Source: Clostridia bacterium | GTDB lineage: Bacteria > Bacillota_E > RBS10-35 > JAJYVN01 | Direction of reading: 5' to 3' | Assembly (NCBI GenBank): GCA_027335545.1 | Contig: DAHWHV010000585.1 | Span: 1 to 5,498 of the forward strand | Length of the DNA stretch: 5,498 bases | Shown: in pieces, positions 1 to 5,498 of the stretch | Position numbering within the stretch: the first letter of the stretch is position 1 | Layout: the number at the start of each line of letters is the position of its first letter | Position numbers and translations under genes: made by a program | Notes under the pieces: model-generated | Told to the model about the DNA's origin: nothing | The model's input: only the letters and a program-made list of their open reading frames with translations | The model's database searches: none

Positions 1-309
1 GTCCGCGCCCCCCGTCCGGTCGAAGACCGGACGCAGCACGTCCGCGCCGGCGATGATGTCGGCGATGGCCAGAGCCTCGTACAGCGGCTCGCCTCGCTTG
101 CCCTCGGCCCACAGGCGGCGGATGTCGGCGTCGTAGTCCGAGCCGCCGCCGATGGCCTTTTCGAAAATCGCCGGGTTGCTGGTGACGCCATGGACCTCCC
201 CCGCGACAACCAGGGAGGCTAGGGAACCGTTCTCCAACACGGCGCGGCTGATGTTGTCGTACCAGACGCTCTGACCGAGGTCGGCCAGGCGCTGCAGGGC
301 ATTGGCCAC
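1..309 (-). CDS. tal: Transaldolase, N-terminal part (runs off the left edge)
   Basis: Transaldolase moves a dihydroxyacetone unit between sugar phosphates in the non-oxidative pentose phosphate pathway, in the cytoplasm. The first 103 codons are present, read from a GTG start. The visible part carries the family's N-terminal signature: LGQSVWYDNI at residues 11-20, with Asp18 matching the conserved active-site Asp of strand 1, and GVTSNPAIFEKAI at 41-53, with the conserved Thr-Ser-Asn. The Schiff-base lysine lies beyond the window and cannot be checked. The GTG start is supported by an AAGGGGG ribosome binding site at 325-319, nine bases upstream, and by where family homology begins. The gene starts 37 bases after the transketolase stop, so the two are almost certainly co-transcribed. 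The GQSVWxDxI form is typical of the long bacterial transaldolases. In some bacteria this domain is fused to phosphoglucose isomerase, which cannot be excluded here. The family call is firm; full length and integrity are unknown. Confidence 0.93.
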   Translation of the reverse strand, partial: MANALQRLADLGQSVWYDNISRAVLENGSLASLVVAGEVHGVTSNPAIFEKAIGGGSDYDADIRRLWAEGKRGEPLYEALAIADIIAGADVLRPVFDRTGGAD

Positions 310-347
310 GGGCTTGTACCCCCTTCGTTCGACCTCGACCGGAGCCC

Positions 348-2366
348 CTACGCCAGGGCCCGGGCCCGAGCCACGACCCCGTCCACGGTGAAACCGAACT
401 CCGCCGCCAGGCGCTCCGCCGGGGCGGAGGCCCCGAAATGCTCCAGCGAGAGGACGTCGCCGTCCAGCCCGACGAACTGCCACCAGGATTGCCCGGCCCC
501 CGCCTCGACCGCTAAGCGACGGCGGCAAGCGGGCGGCAGCACGGACTCACGATACTCCTTCGCCTGGGCCTTGAACAGTTCGCAGGAGGGCACGCTGACC
601 ACCCGCACGCGCCGGCCCGCGGCCGCCAAGCGACGCCCGGCCTCGACGACCAGTTGGAGTTCCGAGCCGGTCCCCAGGAGAATCAGGTCTGGAGCCCCCC
701 CCTCGGCCTCGGAGAGGATGTACGCGCCACGGGCGACGTTGCCCAGGGCCTCCTCCCCCGCGGGGGTCAGGACCGGGAGCTTCTGGCGCGACAGGATCAG
801 GGCCACGGGGCCGCTGCGGTGGCGCAGGGCCGCCGCCCAGGCACCCGCCGTTTCGTTGGCATCCCCGGGACGCAGCACGACCAGGTTCGGCATGGCCCGG
901 AGCGCGCTGAGGTGCTCGACCGGTTGGTGCGTCGGGCCGTCCTCGCCCAGCCCGATGCTGTCGTGGGTCCAGACATAGATCACCGGAAGGCCCTGGAGGG
1001 CGGCGAGGCGCACGGCGCCGCGCATGTAGTCGGAAAAGGTGAGGAAGGTCCCGCCGAAGGGACGCACCCCACCGAAGAGGGCCATGCCGTTCATCGCCGC
1101 GCCCATCGCGTGCTCGCGCACCCCGTAGTACAGGTTCCGCCCCGCACGATCCGCCGCGGAAAAAGCCGTGCTGCCCTTGATCGTGGTGTCGTTGCTCCCC
1201 GAGAGGTCGGCCGAGCCGCCGAGCAGCCCCGGGTCGATGGCCGCCACCGCGTTCATCGCCTTGCCGAAGGCGCTGCGCGTGGCCTGCGCGTCCCCTGGAC
1301 CGAAGCGCGGCAGGGCCTGCGCCCAGTCGGGCGGCAGCTTGCCCCCCAGGGCGGCCCGATACTCCTCGGCCAACTGCGGGTGGGCCTCGGCGTACCGCCG
1401 CAGCACCGCGTCCCACTCCGCCTGCCGGCGGGCCCCCACCTCCAGCGCCTCACGGAAGCGGGCCTGCGCCTCCGCGGGCACGTAGAACTCGCGGTCCTCT
1501 GGCCAGCCATAGAAGCGCTTGGTCAGGCGCACCTCCTCGGCCCCGAGCGCCTTGCCGTGGGCGGTGCTGGTGTCCTGGAAGTGGGGGCTGCCGTAGCCGA
1601 TGTGCGTGCGCACGGCGATCAGCGAGGGCCGGTCGCGCTCCTGGCGCGCCGCGGCGATCGCCGCCTCCAGGGCACGCAGGTCGTTGCCGTCCGCGACGCG
1701 CTGCGTGTGCCAACCATAGGCGGCGAAGCGTTGCGCCACGTCCTCGCCGTAGGAAAGGTCGGTCGGGCCGTCCAGGGAGATCAGGTTGTCGTCATACAGG
1801 TAGACCAGCCGGCCCAGGCCCAGGTGGCCCGCCAGCGACGCCGCCTCGGCGGCCACGCCTTCCATCAAATCGCCGTCGCTGACGATCGCGTAGATGGTCG
1901 AGGGGACGAGGTCGAAGCCCGGGCGGTTGAAGCGCGCCGCTAGGGCCTCGGCGGCGATGGCCATGCCCACGCCCGTGGCGAAGCCCTGGCCGAGCGGCCC
2001 CGTCGTCGCCTCAACCCCCGGGGTGTGGCCGTGCTCGGGGTGCCCCGGCGTGCGGCTGCCCCACTGGCGGAAGTTCTTGAGTTCCTCCAGGGGCAGGTCG
2101 TAGCCGGTGAGGTGCAGGAGGCTGTACAGGAGCATGCTGCCATGGCCCGCGGACAGCACGAAGCGGTCGCGCCCGGGCCAGGAGGGATCGGCGGGGTTGT
2201 GGCGCAGGAAGCGCATCCACAACACGTAGGCCATGGCCGCTGCCCCCATCGGCATCCCGGGGTGCCCGGAATCGGCCTGTTGGACCGCATCCATGGACAG
2301 CGTGCGAATCGTGTTGATGCACAGTTCGTCGATCCCGGACTCCGCCTGCGTCGCCGTCTCGCTCAC
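348..2366 (-). CDS. tkt: Transketolase
   Basis: This thiamine-diphosphate and metal-dependent enzyme transfers two-carbon ketol units between pentose, tetrose, hexose and heptose phosphates in the pentose phosphate (or Calvin) pathway. At 672 residues it has the full normal length. In order it shows GHPGMPMG (34-41), [10 protein letters not shown] (72-81), TTGPLGQG (121-128), the thiamine-diphosphate motif SDGDLMEG (163-170) ending with YDDN (191-194), HGKALG (270-275), [10 protein letters not shown] (383-392), YGVREHAMG (414-422) with the catalytic Glu418, [16 protein letters not shown] (467-482), SRQKLP (526-531), GTGSEL in the C-terminal domain (565-570) and HFGASAP (643-649). All the usual catalytic histidines appear present. 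The first Gly of the GDG motif is Ser, a variant I recall from other bacterial transketolases. The start is GTG. No better in-frame start lies upstream, and the Shine-Dalgarno-like GGGAGG is 15 bases away, an unusual distance (see the separate entry). It sits between a sugar kinase and transaldolase, which fits a pentose phosphate operon. Confidence 0.97.
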   Translation of the reverse strand: MSETATQAESGIDELCINTIRTLSMDAVQQADSGHPGMPMGAAAMAYVLWMRFLRHNPADPSWPGRDRFVLSAGHGSMLLYSLLHLTGYDLPLEELKNFRQWGSRTPGHPEHGHTPGVEATTGPLGQGFATGVGMAIAAEALAARFNRPGFDLVPSTIYAIVSDGDLMEGVAAEAASLAGHLGLGRLVYLYDDNLISLDGPTDLSYGEDVAQRFAAYGWHTQRVADGNDLRALEAAIAAARQERDRPSLIAVRTHIGYGSPHFQDTSTAHGKALGAEEVRLTKRFYGWPEDREFYVPAEAQARFREALEVGARRQAEWDAVLRRYAEAHPQLAEEYRAALGGKLPPDWAQALPRFGPGDAQATRSAFGKAMNAVAAIDPGLLGGSADLSGSNDTTIKGSTAFSAADRAGRNLYYGVREHAMGAAMNGMALFGGVRPFGGTFLTFSDYMRGAVRLAALQGLPVIYVWTHDSIGLGEDGPTHQPVEHLSALRAMPNLVVLRPGDANETAGAWAAALRHRSGPVALILSRQKLPVLTPAGEEALGNVARGAYILSEAEGGAPDLILLGTGSELQLVVEAGRRLAAAGRRVRVVSVPSCELFKAQAKEYRESVLPPACRRRLAVEAGAGQSWWQFVGLDGDVLSLEHFGASAPAERLAAEFGFTVDGVVARARALA

Positions 2367-2387
2367 TCCCCTGACATCGCGCCTCCC
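2363..2387 (-). promoter_or_regulatory. Transketolase translation start region with a four-codon mini-ORF overlapping the GTG start
   Basis: Read on the minus strand, GGGAGG (2387-2382) is followed four bases later by an ATG at 2377. This opens a mini-ORF, ATG TCA GGG GAG TGA, whose TGA (2365-2363) overlaps the transketolase GTG (2366-2364) as GTGA. The ribosome binding site is 15 bases from the GTG, too far for a standard arrangement. Ribosomes may therefore initiate at the ATG and restart at the GTG, or use a non-canonical site. The sequence arrangement is directly visible; the coupling mechanism is inference. Confidence 0.3.
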
Positions 2388-2393
2388 GAGGGT

Positions 2394-2408
2394 TTCGCCC
2401 CCGGCGAA
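2394..2408 (-). other. Perfect short inverted repeat (6-bp stem, 3-base loop) upstream of transketolase
   Basis: TTCGCC and GGCGAA flank a three-base loop, ending 27 bases before the transketolase GTG. In the mRNA this could form a small GC-rich hairpin just upstream of the ribosome binding site. No T-tract follows, so it is not a classical intrinsic terminator. It could affect mRNA processing or translation, but a 6-bp inverted repeat can easily occur by chance in DNA this GC-rich. Confidence 0.3.
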
Positions 2409-2501
2409 TCCGCTGTACGGCCCGGAACATGGTCCAGAGGCCCGCGCAGCCCCGGACCCCGCCCCGCACGGAGCCCATCCGGGAACCCGCCGCGACCGGG
2501 T

Positions 2502-3989
2502 TCAGGGCCCGGCGGCAGCCCCCTCGCGCCGGAAGCCGATCGCCGGATCATCGCGCAGCACCTCATAGAGCCGCTGCTGGCGGGCCTGCAGCCGGCGGTA
2601 CGCCTCGTGACGGGACGCATCGGCCTTGGCGACCCCGGCCAGGGGCGGCGCGAGCGTGGTGACGTCCAGCAGCCCCAACGACTCCAGGGCCAGCAGCGCG
2701 GCGCCGCGGCTGCTGGCCTCGCGCTCCGCAGACAGGTGCAGATCCCGACCCAGGGCGTCGGCCACGATCTGCGCCCATGCCGCGGAATGCCACACGCCAC
2801 CCCCGCTGGCGACCACCAGGGGGTCCCCCCCGAGGTCCGCCACCAGCGTGGCCAGGCGCAGGGCCACCGCCTCCAGTCCCGCCCGCAAGACCTCCAGCGG
2901 GGTGGTGGATTCCCGCAGGCCGACGAGGGCCCCGAAGGCGGCGGGGGCCCACCCGGGGCTGCGTTCCCCCGCCAGCAGCGGCAGGAAGATGAGGTCGTGG
3001 CCTCCGGGCGGCAGCGCGGCCAGGGCCGCCTCGCCGCCGCCCTCCGGCAGCCGGAGGGTGTCGTGCAGCCACTGCGCCAAATTGCCCCCGTTGCTCAGGG
3101 CACCGCCCACCAGGCCCCGGCGCCGATCCAGCCGATATTGCCACAACGAGGCAGGGAGCGTCCACGGCCCCCCGGACCGGCACACGCGCACGGCCGCAGA
3201 GGTACCGATCATCAGGGCCAGGTGCCCTGGGCCCAGGCACCCGCTACCCACATTGTTGCAGGCCCCGTCCCCCACCGGCAACAGCACGCGCGCCCCACCC
3301 AGTCCCGGACCGCCCCAGGGTCCGGTGCCCCGTGGCGGCGGCAGGTGCGGCTCCGCCCCGTCGGCGAGCGGGGGCAGTTCCGCGGGGGTCAGGCCGACGG
3401 CGGCCAGGATCTCCTCATCCCACCGCCCGGCGACCTGGTCGTAGAGCCCTGAGGCCGAAGCCATGGAAACGCTGGCGACCAACTCCCCGGTGAGGTGCCA
3501 GGTGACATACTCCCCGAATGACAGCCAGTGCCGCACCGCCGTCCACCAGTCCGGCCGCATCCGGCGGATCCAGGCCAACTTGGCCGGCGGGTAGCTCGGG
3601 TGCAGCCGGCAGCCGCTGCGAGCGCGCAGCGCCTCCCCGTCCAGGCGGAGCGCCAAGTCGCGGGCGTCGGCCGCGCTCCGGGTGTCGGCCCAGATCAGCA
3701 GGGGTGTGCGCGGCCGCAGCGCGGCATCACAACCCATCAGGCTGTGCCAGAAGCAGGAGGTGGCGATCGCCGCGACGGGCCCCGGCACCGCCCGCATGCA
3801 GGCCCCCACGGCCTGGTCCACGCGCGCCAGCAGGAGATCGGCGTCCGTCTCCACGGCACCGTCCGGGTGGTATTGCACCTGATGCGGGACGCGGGCCGCA
3901 CCGCCCGGGACGGGCGTCCCGTCTTCGGCGTACAGGGAGGCGCGGACCGAGGAGGTGCCGATGTCCAGAGCCAACACCCGCGTAGCCAT
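2502..3989 (-). CDS. FGGY-family carbohydrate kinase, probable gluconokinase
   Basis: This is an ATP-dependent sugar kinase of the FGGY family (actin-like ATPase fold); the likely reaction is gluconate to 6-phosphogluconate in the cytoplasm. At 495 residues it has the normal family length. It shows the N-terminal phosphate-binding motif DIGTSSVRASLY (9-20), SCFWHSLMG (78-86) and WADTRS (100-105) in the substrate-binding lobe, GDGACNNVGSG (240-250) with the probable catalytic base Asp241, MIGTSAAVR (260-268), LAGERSPGW (339-347) and the C-terminal ATP-binding segment ASGGGVWHSAAWAQIVADALG around 394-414. The FWHS, WADTR and GDGACNNVGSG combination is what I recall from bacterial FGGY gluconokinases rather than xylulokinase or glycerol kinase. 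The open frame extends upstream to a GTG at 4103, but those 38 codons look like non-homologous GC-rich translation. The ATG at 3989 sits directly before the conserved strand, although no clear ribosome binding site precedes it. Its transketolase and transaldolase neighbours support a role feeding the pentose phosphate pathway. Xylulose or another sugar remains a possible substrate. Confidence 0.85.
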   Translation of the reverse strand: MATRVLALDIGTSSVRASLYAEDGTPVPGGAARVPHQVQYHPDGAVETDADLLLARVDQAVGACMRAVPGPVAAIATSCFWHSLMGCDAALRPRTPLLIWADTRSAADARDLALRLDGEALRARSGCRLHPSYPPAKLAWIRRMRPDWWTAVRHWLSFGEYVTWHLTGELVASVSMASASGLYDQVAGRWDEEILAAVGLTPAELPPLADGAEPHLPPPRGTGPWGGPGLGGARVLLPVGDGACNNVGSGCLGPGHLALMIGTSAAVRVCRSGGPWTLPASLWQYRLDRRRGLVGGALSNGGNLAQWLHDTLRLPEGGGEAALAALPPGGHDLIFLPLLAGERSPGWAPAAFGALVGLRESTTPLEVLRAGLEAVALRLATLVADLGGDPLVVASGGGVWHSAAWAQIVADALGRDLHLSAEREASSRGAALLALESLGLLDVTTLAPPLAGVAKADASRHEAYRRLQARQQRLYEVLRDDPAIGFRREGAAAGP

Positions 3990-4142
3990 CGGACCAATTT
4001 GGCACAGCTGGCCAGGCCGCGCAAGCCCGCTGCTCCGGGCGGGCGGTTCCGCCGAGCCGCCGGGCCCACCGTCGCCGGTCGGCCCGAGGTCGCCCAGGGC
4101 CAACGGCCCTCGCCGCGCGCCGGCACGCCCCGCGTGGGAGGC
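3990..4142 (-). other. Non-coding gap between SDR and kinase, with inverted repeats
   Basis: This 153-base gap follows the SDR stop and precedes the kinase ATG. It contains a perfect hairpin sequence, AGGGCC-AAC-GGCCCT (4096-4110), and a second GC-rich pairing between GGCGG (4042-4046) and CCGCC (4057-4061). No T-tract follows either one on the minus strand, so Rho-independent termination is not supported. A small AT-rich dyad, CCAATTTGG (3994-4002), lies four bases upstream of the kinase start where a ribosome binding site would be expected. I see no credible promoter and no coding signal. Confidence 0.35.
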
Positions 4143-4889
4143 TCACACGTAGATCATCTTGCGCGTCATCCCGCCATCGAGGACCAACTGCTGTCCCGTG
4201 ACGAACCCCGCCTCCCGGGAGCACAGGTACAGGCAGGCGCCGGCCACGTCTTCCGGTCGCCCCACCCGGCCGACCCAGTGCTGCGCCCGGTCGGCGGGCG
4301 AGTGCTCGGGAGTGCGCCGCGCCGCGAACGTGCGGTGCGTCGCCGTATCGATCCACCCCGGGCACACGGCGTTCACACGGATGCCCCATGGACCAAGGCT
4401 GGCGGCCAAGGCGTGGGTCAGGCCCAGCAGGCCGGCCTTGCTGGCGGCATAGGGCTCGGAATCCGGTTCGGACTGCAGGGCGCGGGTGGAGCTGACCAGC
4501 ACGACGGCGCCGGCACCGCCGCGCCGCAGCAGCGGCAACGCCGCGCGCACGCAGGCATACGCACCCCGCAGGTTGACGGCCAGAACACGGTCCCACGCCT
4601 CTAGGTCCCCGCGCAGGATGCCGGGCCCACCGATCCCCGCGTTGGCGACCAGGCTGTCGCAGCCGGGCAGGCCCGCGAACACCGCCGCGATGGACGCGTC
4701 GTCGGCCACGTCGCAGGGGAGGGCCTCGGCCCGGCCCCCTGCGGCGACGATCTCCTCGCGGCACTCCCGCGCCGCTGCGCCATCCACATCCAGAACCGCG
4801 ACGCCGTCCCCGCGGGCAGCGAACGCCAACGCGACGGCCCGCCCGATCCCCCGTCCCGCGCCGGTCACGACCGTCCACCGTTGGGACAT
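4143..4889 (-). CDS. Short-chain dehydrogenase/reductase (classical SDR), substrate unknown
   Basis: This is a single-domain cytoplasmic oxidoreductase with a Rossmann fold, 248 residues, the typical length of classical SDRs. Visible motifs are the cofactor-binding TGAGRGIG (9-16), Asp34 at the end of the second strand (VLDVD, which suggests NAD rather than NADP), CDVAD (59-63), NAG (83-85), Asn106, the catalytic Ser133/Ser134 region, Tyr147 and Lys151 in YAASK, PGW (177-179), GRVGRPEDVA (207-216) and a C-terminal LDGGMTRKMIY (237-247). The catalytic Asn-Ser-Tyr-Lys set is complete. The ATG at 4889 is chosen because the Rossmann motif follows at once and GGGGTGG (4903-4897) lies seven bases upstream; the open frame further upstream overlaps the previous gene and has no homology. 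Its position before a gluconate-type kinase makes a glucose or gluconate dehydrogenase role possible, but SDR substrate cannot be read from sequence. The family is certain; the function is open. Confidence 0.94.
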   Translation of the reverse strand: MSQRWTVVTGAGRGIGRAVALAFAARGDGVAVLDVDGAAARECREEIVAAGGRAEALPCDVADDASIAAVFAGLPGCDSLVANAGIGGPGILRGDLEAWDRVLAVNLRGAYACVRAALPLLRRGGAGAVVLVSSTRALQSEPDSEPYAASKAGLLGLTHALAASLGPWGIRVNAVCPGWIDTATHRTFAARRTPEHSPADRAQHWVGRVGRPEDVAGACLYLCSREAGFVTGQQLVLDGGMTRKMIYV

Positions 4890-5002
4890 GGCGACGCCAC
4901 CCCAAACGCCCGATCCGCCCCGGCGCGCCAGCCGGAAGCCCCGCCCGGGGGTGGATCGTTCCGGGTCGGATTCGCCCCCTCCACCCACCACGCCTGCCGC
5001 GG
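4890..5002 (-). other. Non-coding gap between SH3-like gene and SDR
   Basis: This 113-base GC-rich gap contains the SDR ribosome binding site (4903-4897). It also holds a nested inverted repeat: CCGGAA (4932-4937) with TTCCGG (4959-4964), enclosing CCCC (4939-4942) and GGGG (4947-4950). The structure has an asymmetric eight-base bulge and no T-tract, so it is at best a weak RNA fold. No promoter is recognisable. Confidence 0.25.
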
Positions 5003-5437
5003 TCAGCGCTGCCACCCGCCCCCGGCGGAGCCTCCCCCACCAGCGGCACCCGAGCCGGCTTCGGTGCGCACATAGTCGCGGAACACATACCCCCGGCGTC
5101 CCCCCGGAACCTGGACCTGCGCCCAGTAACCGTTCCACTCCATGACGATCACCGGCGTGCCGGCCCGCAGCTCTCCGACCTGGGGGTGGTTGCCTCCGGG
5201 TCCCTCGCGCAGCTTCACCGCCTCGGAGCTCACGGTGGCCACGCTGATGAACTGCGGAGGGAGATCCTCACAGAGCAGGTGCAGGTAGCTGATCTGAGCC
5301 TTCTGCGCCTCGTGCACGGCCGAGGCCAGGGCCTGCTCCGCCCGGGTGACCGAAGCACCCCGCAGGTCCTTGTAGCCCTGGACCAACGGGGTCTCCGCCT
5401 CCAACAGGGCCTGGGCATGATCCTTGACAGCAGCCAT
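5003..5437 (-). CDS. Small SH3-like (SH3b) domain protein, function unknown
   Basis: This is a 144-residue protein that I do not recognise as a named family. Residues 1-56 look alpha-helical and rich in Ala, Glu, Gln and Leu, and could form a helical hairpin or coiled coil. Residues about 70-124 match the bacterial SH3 pattern: a VKLREGPGGNH opening, a GELRAGTPVIVM strand, the WNGYWAQVQV core with two Trp, and GRRGYVFRDYVR at the end. A Gly/Ala/Ser-rich tail (127-144) finishes in WQR and is probably disordered. There is no signal peptide or membrane segment. That is unusual because most bacterial SH3b domains work outside the cytoplasm on cell wall, and it suggests a cytoplasmic protein. The ATG at 5437 is preferred over an in-frame GTG at 5476 because GGGAGG lies six bases upstream of it. 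The gene precedes the SDR by 113 bases on the same strand, but no functional link to sugar metabolism is evident. Confidence 0.8.
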   Translation of the reverse strand: MAAVKDHAQALLEAETPLVQGYKDLRGASVTRAEQALASAVHEAQKAQISYLHLLCEDLPPQFISVATVSSEAVKLREGPGGNHPQVGELRAGTPVIVMEWNGYWAQVQVPGGRRGYVFRDYVRTEAGSGAAGGGGSAGGGWQR

Positions 5438-5443
5438 GGCCGA

Positions 5444-5449
5444 CCTCCC
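5444..5449 (-). promoter_or_regulatory. Ribosome binding site that fixes the SH3-like gene start
   Basis: GGGAGG on the minus strand, six bases upstream of the ATG at 5437. It is the best-placed Shine-Dalgarno match in the window and selects this ATG over the in-frame GTG 13 codons upstream (5476). Confidence 0.7.
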
Positions 5450-5498
5450 GTCCTTCCGGGTCCGCTCCAGCCACACCCGCGGCCCCGCGCACGGCGCC

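Noticed and set aside
654..1943. Plus-strand open frame (429 codons) antisense to transketolase
   Set aside because: It lies wholly within the transketolase gene, with Arg/Gly/Ala-rich composition and no domain signature.
2025..3452. Long plus-strand open frame (475 codons) across transketolase, the gap and the kinase
   Set aside because: It is antisense to two well-supported enzymes and its translation is Pro/Arg/Gly/Gln-rich with no recognisable motif. Long spurious frames are expected in DNA of this GC content.
3994..4002. Possible -10 promoter element (CAAATT on the minus strand) before the kinase
   Set aside because: It matches only three of six consensus bases and has no paired -35 element, so it is not listed as a promoter.
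3990..4103. N-terminal extension of the kinase from the upstream GTG
   Set aside because: The 38 extra residues are Gly/Pro-rich without family similarity, and the conserved phosphate-binding strand begins immediately after the ATG at 3989.
3528..4604. Plus-strand open frame (358 codons) antisense to kinase and SDR
   Set aside because: It has no motif, biased composition and spans two confirmed genes and their gap.
4932..4964. Possible Rho-independent terminator between the SH3-like gene and the SDR
   Set aside because: The stem is interrupted by an asymmetric bulge and no T-tract follows it on the minus strand.
3727..5088. Minus-strand open frame (453 codons) overlapping both the SDR and the kinase in another frame
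   Set aside because: Its translation is Arg/Gly-rich low complexity, while the alternative frames encode complete, motif-bearing SDR and kinase proteins.
4890..5138. N-terminal extension of the SDR from 5138
   Set aside because: It would overlap the SH3-like gene by more than 130 bases, is Arg/Gly-rich, and the Rossmann motif and a ribosome binding site fit the ATG at 4889.

Overview
This is a very GC-rich bacterial window (well above two thirds G+C by eye, with strong G/C preference at third codon positions). It carries five genes, all on the minus strand, so transcription runs from the right end towards the left. In that order they are: a small SH3-like-domain protein (5437 to 5003), a short-chain dehydrogenase/reductase (4889 to 4143), an FGGY-family sugar kinase that most resembles gluconokinase (3989 to 2502), a transketolase (2366 to 348) and the N-terminal part of a transaldolase (309 to the left edge). 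The sequence alone does not settle the taxon. A high-GC Bacillota class, Chloroflexota, Actinomycetota or a similar lineage would all fit. No rRNA, tRNA, mobile element or CRISPR array is visible.

The layout is compact. The gaps between genes are 113, 153, 135 and 37 bases, and none contains another convincing gene or a classical hairpin-plus-T-tract terminator. The gaps are very GC-rich and hold a few short inverted repeats. Transcription as one unit is plausible, and coupling is closest between transketolase and transaldolase.

The last three genes form a coherent sugar-phosphate module. A gluconate-type kinase would produce 6-phosphogluconate. Oxidative decarboxylation by an enzyme not in this window would give pentose phosphates, which transketolase and transaldolase interconvert. 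The SDR could supply or interconvert the sugar or sugar acid (for example a glucose or gluconate dehydrogenase), but this is inferred from position only. The SH3-like protein has no visible signal peptide and no obvious link to the pathway; it is the least understood gene here.

The window looks like ordinary central metabolism, and I did not find evidence of a new biological system. The points most worth a second look are the unexplained SH3-like protein, the substrate of the SDR next to the kinase, the unusual start region of the transketolase gene, and whether the truncated transaldolase is a stand-alone protein or part of a transaldolase/phosphoglucose isomerase fusion.
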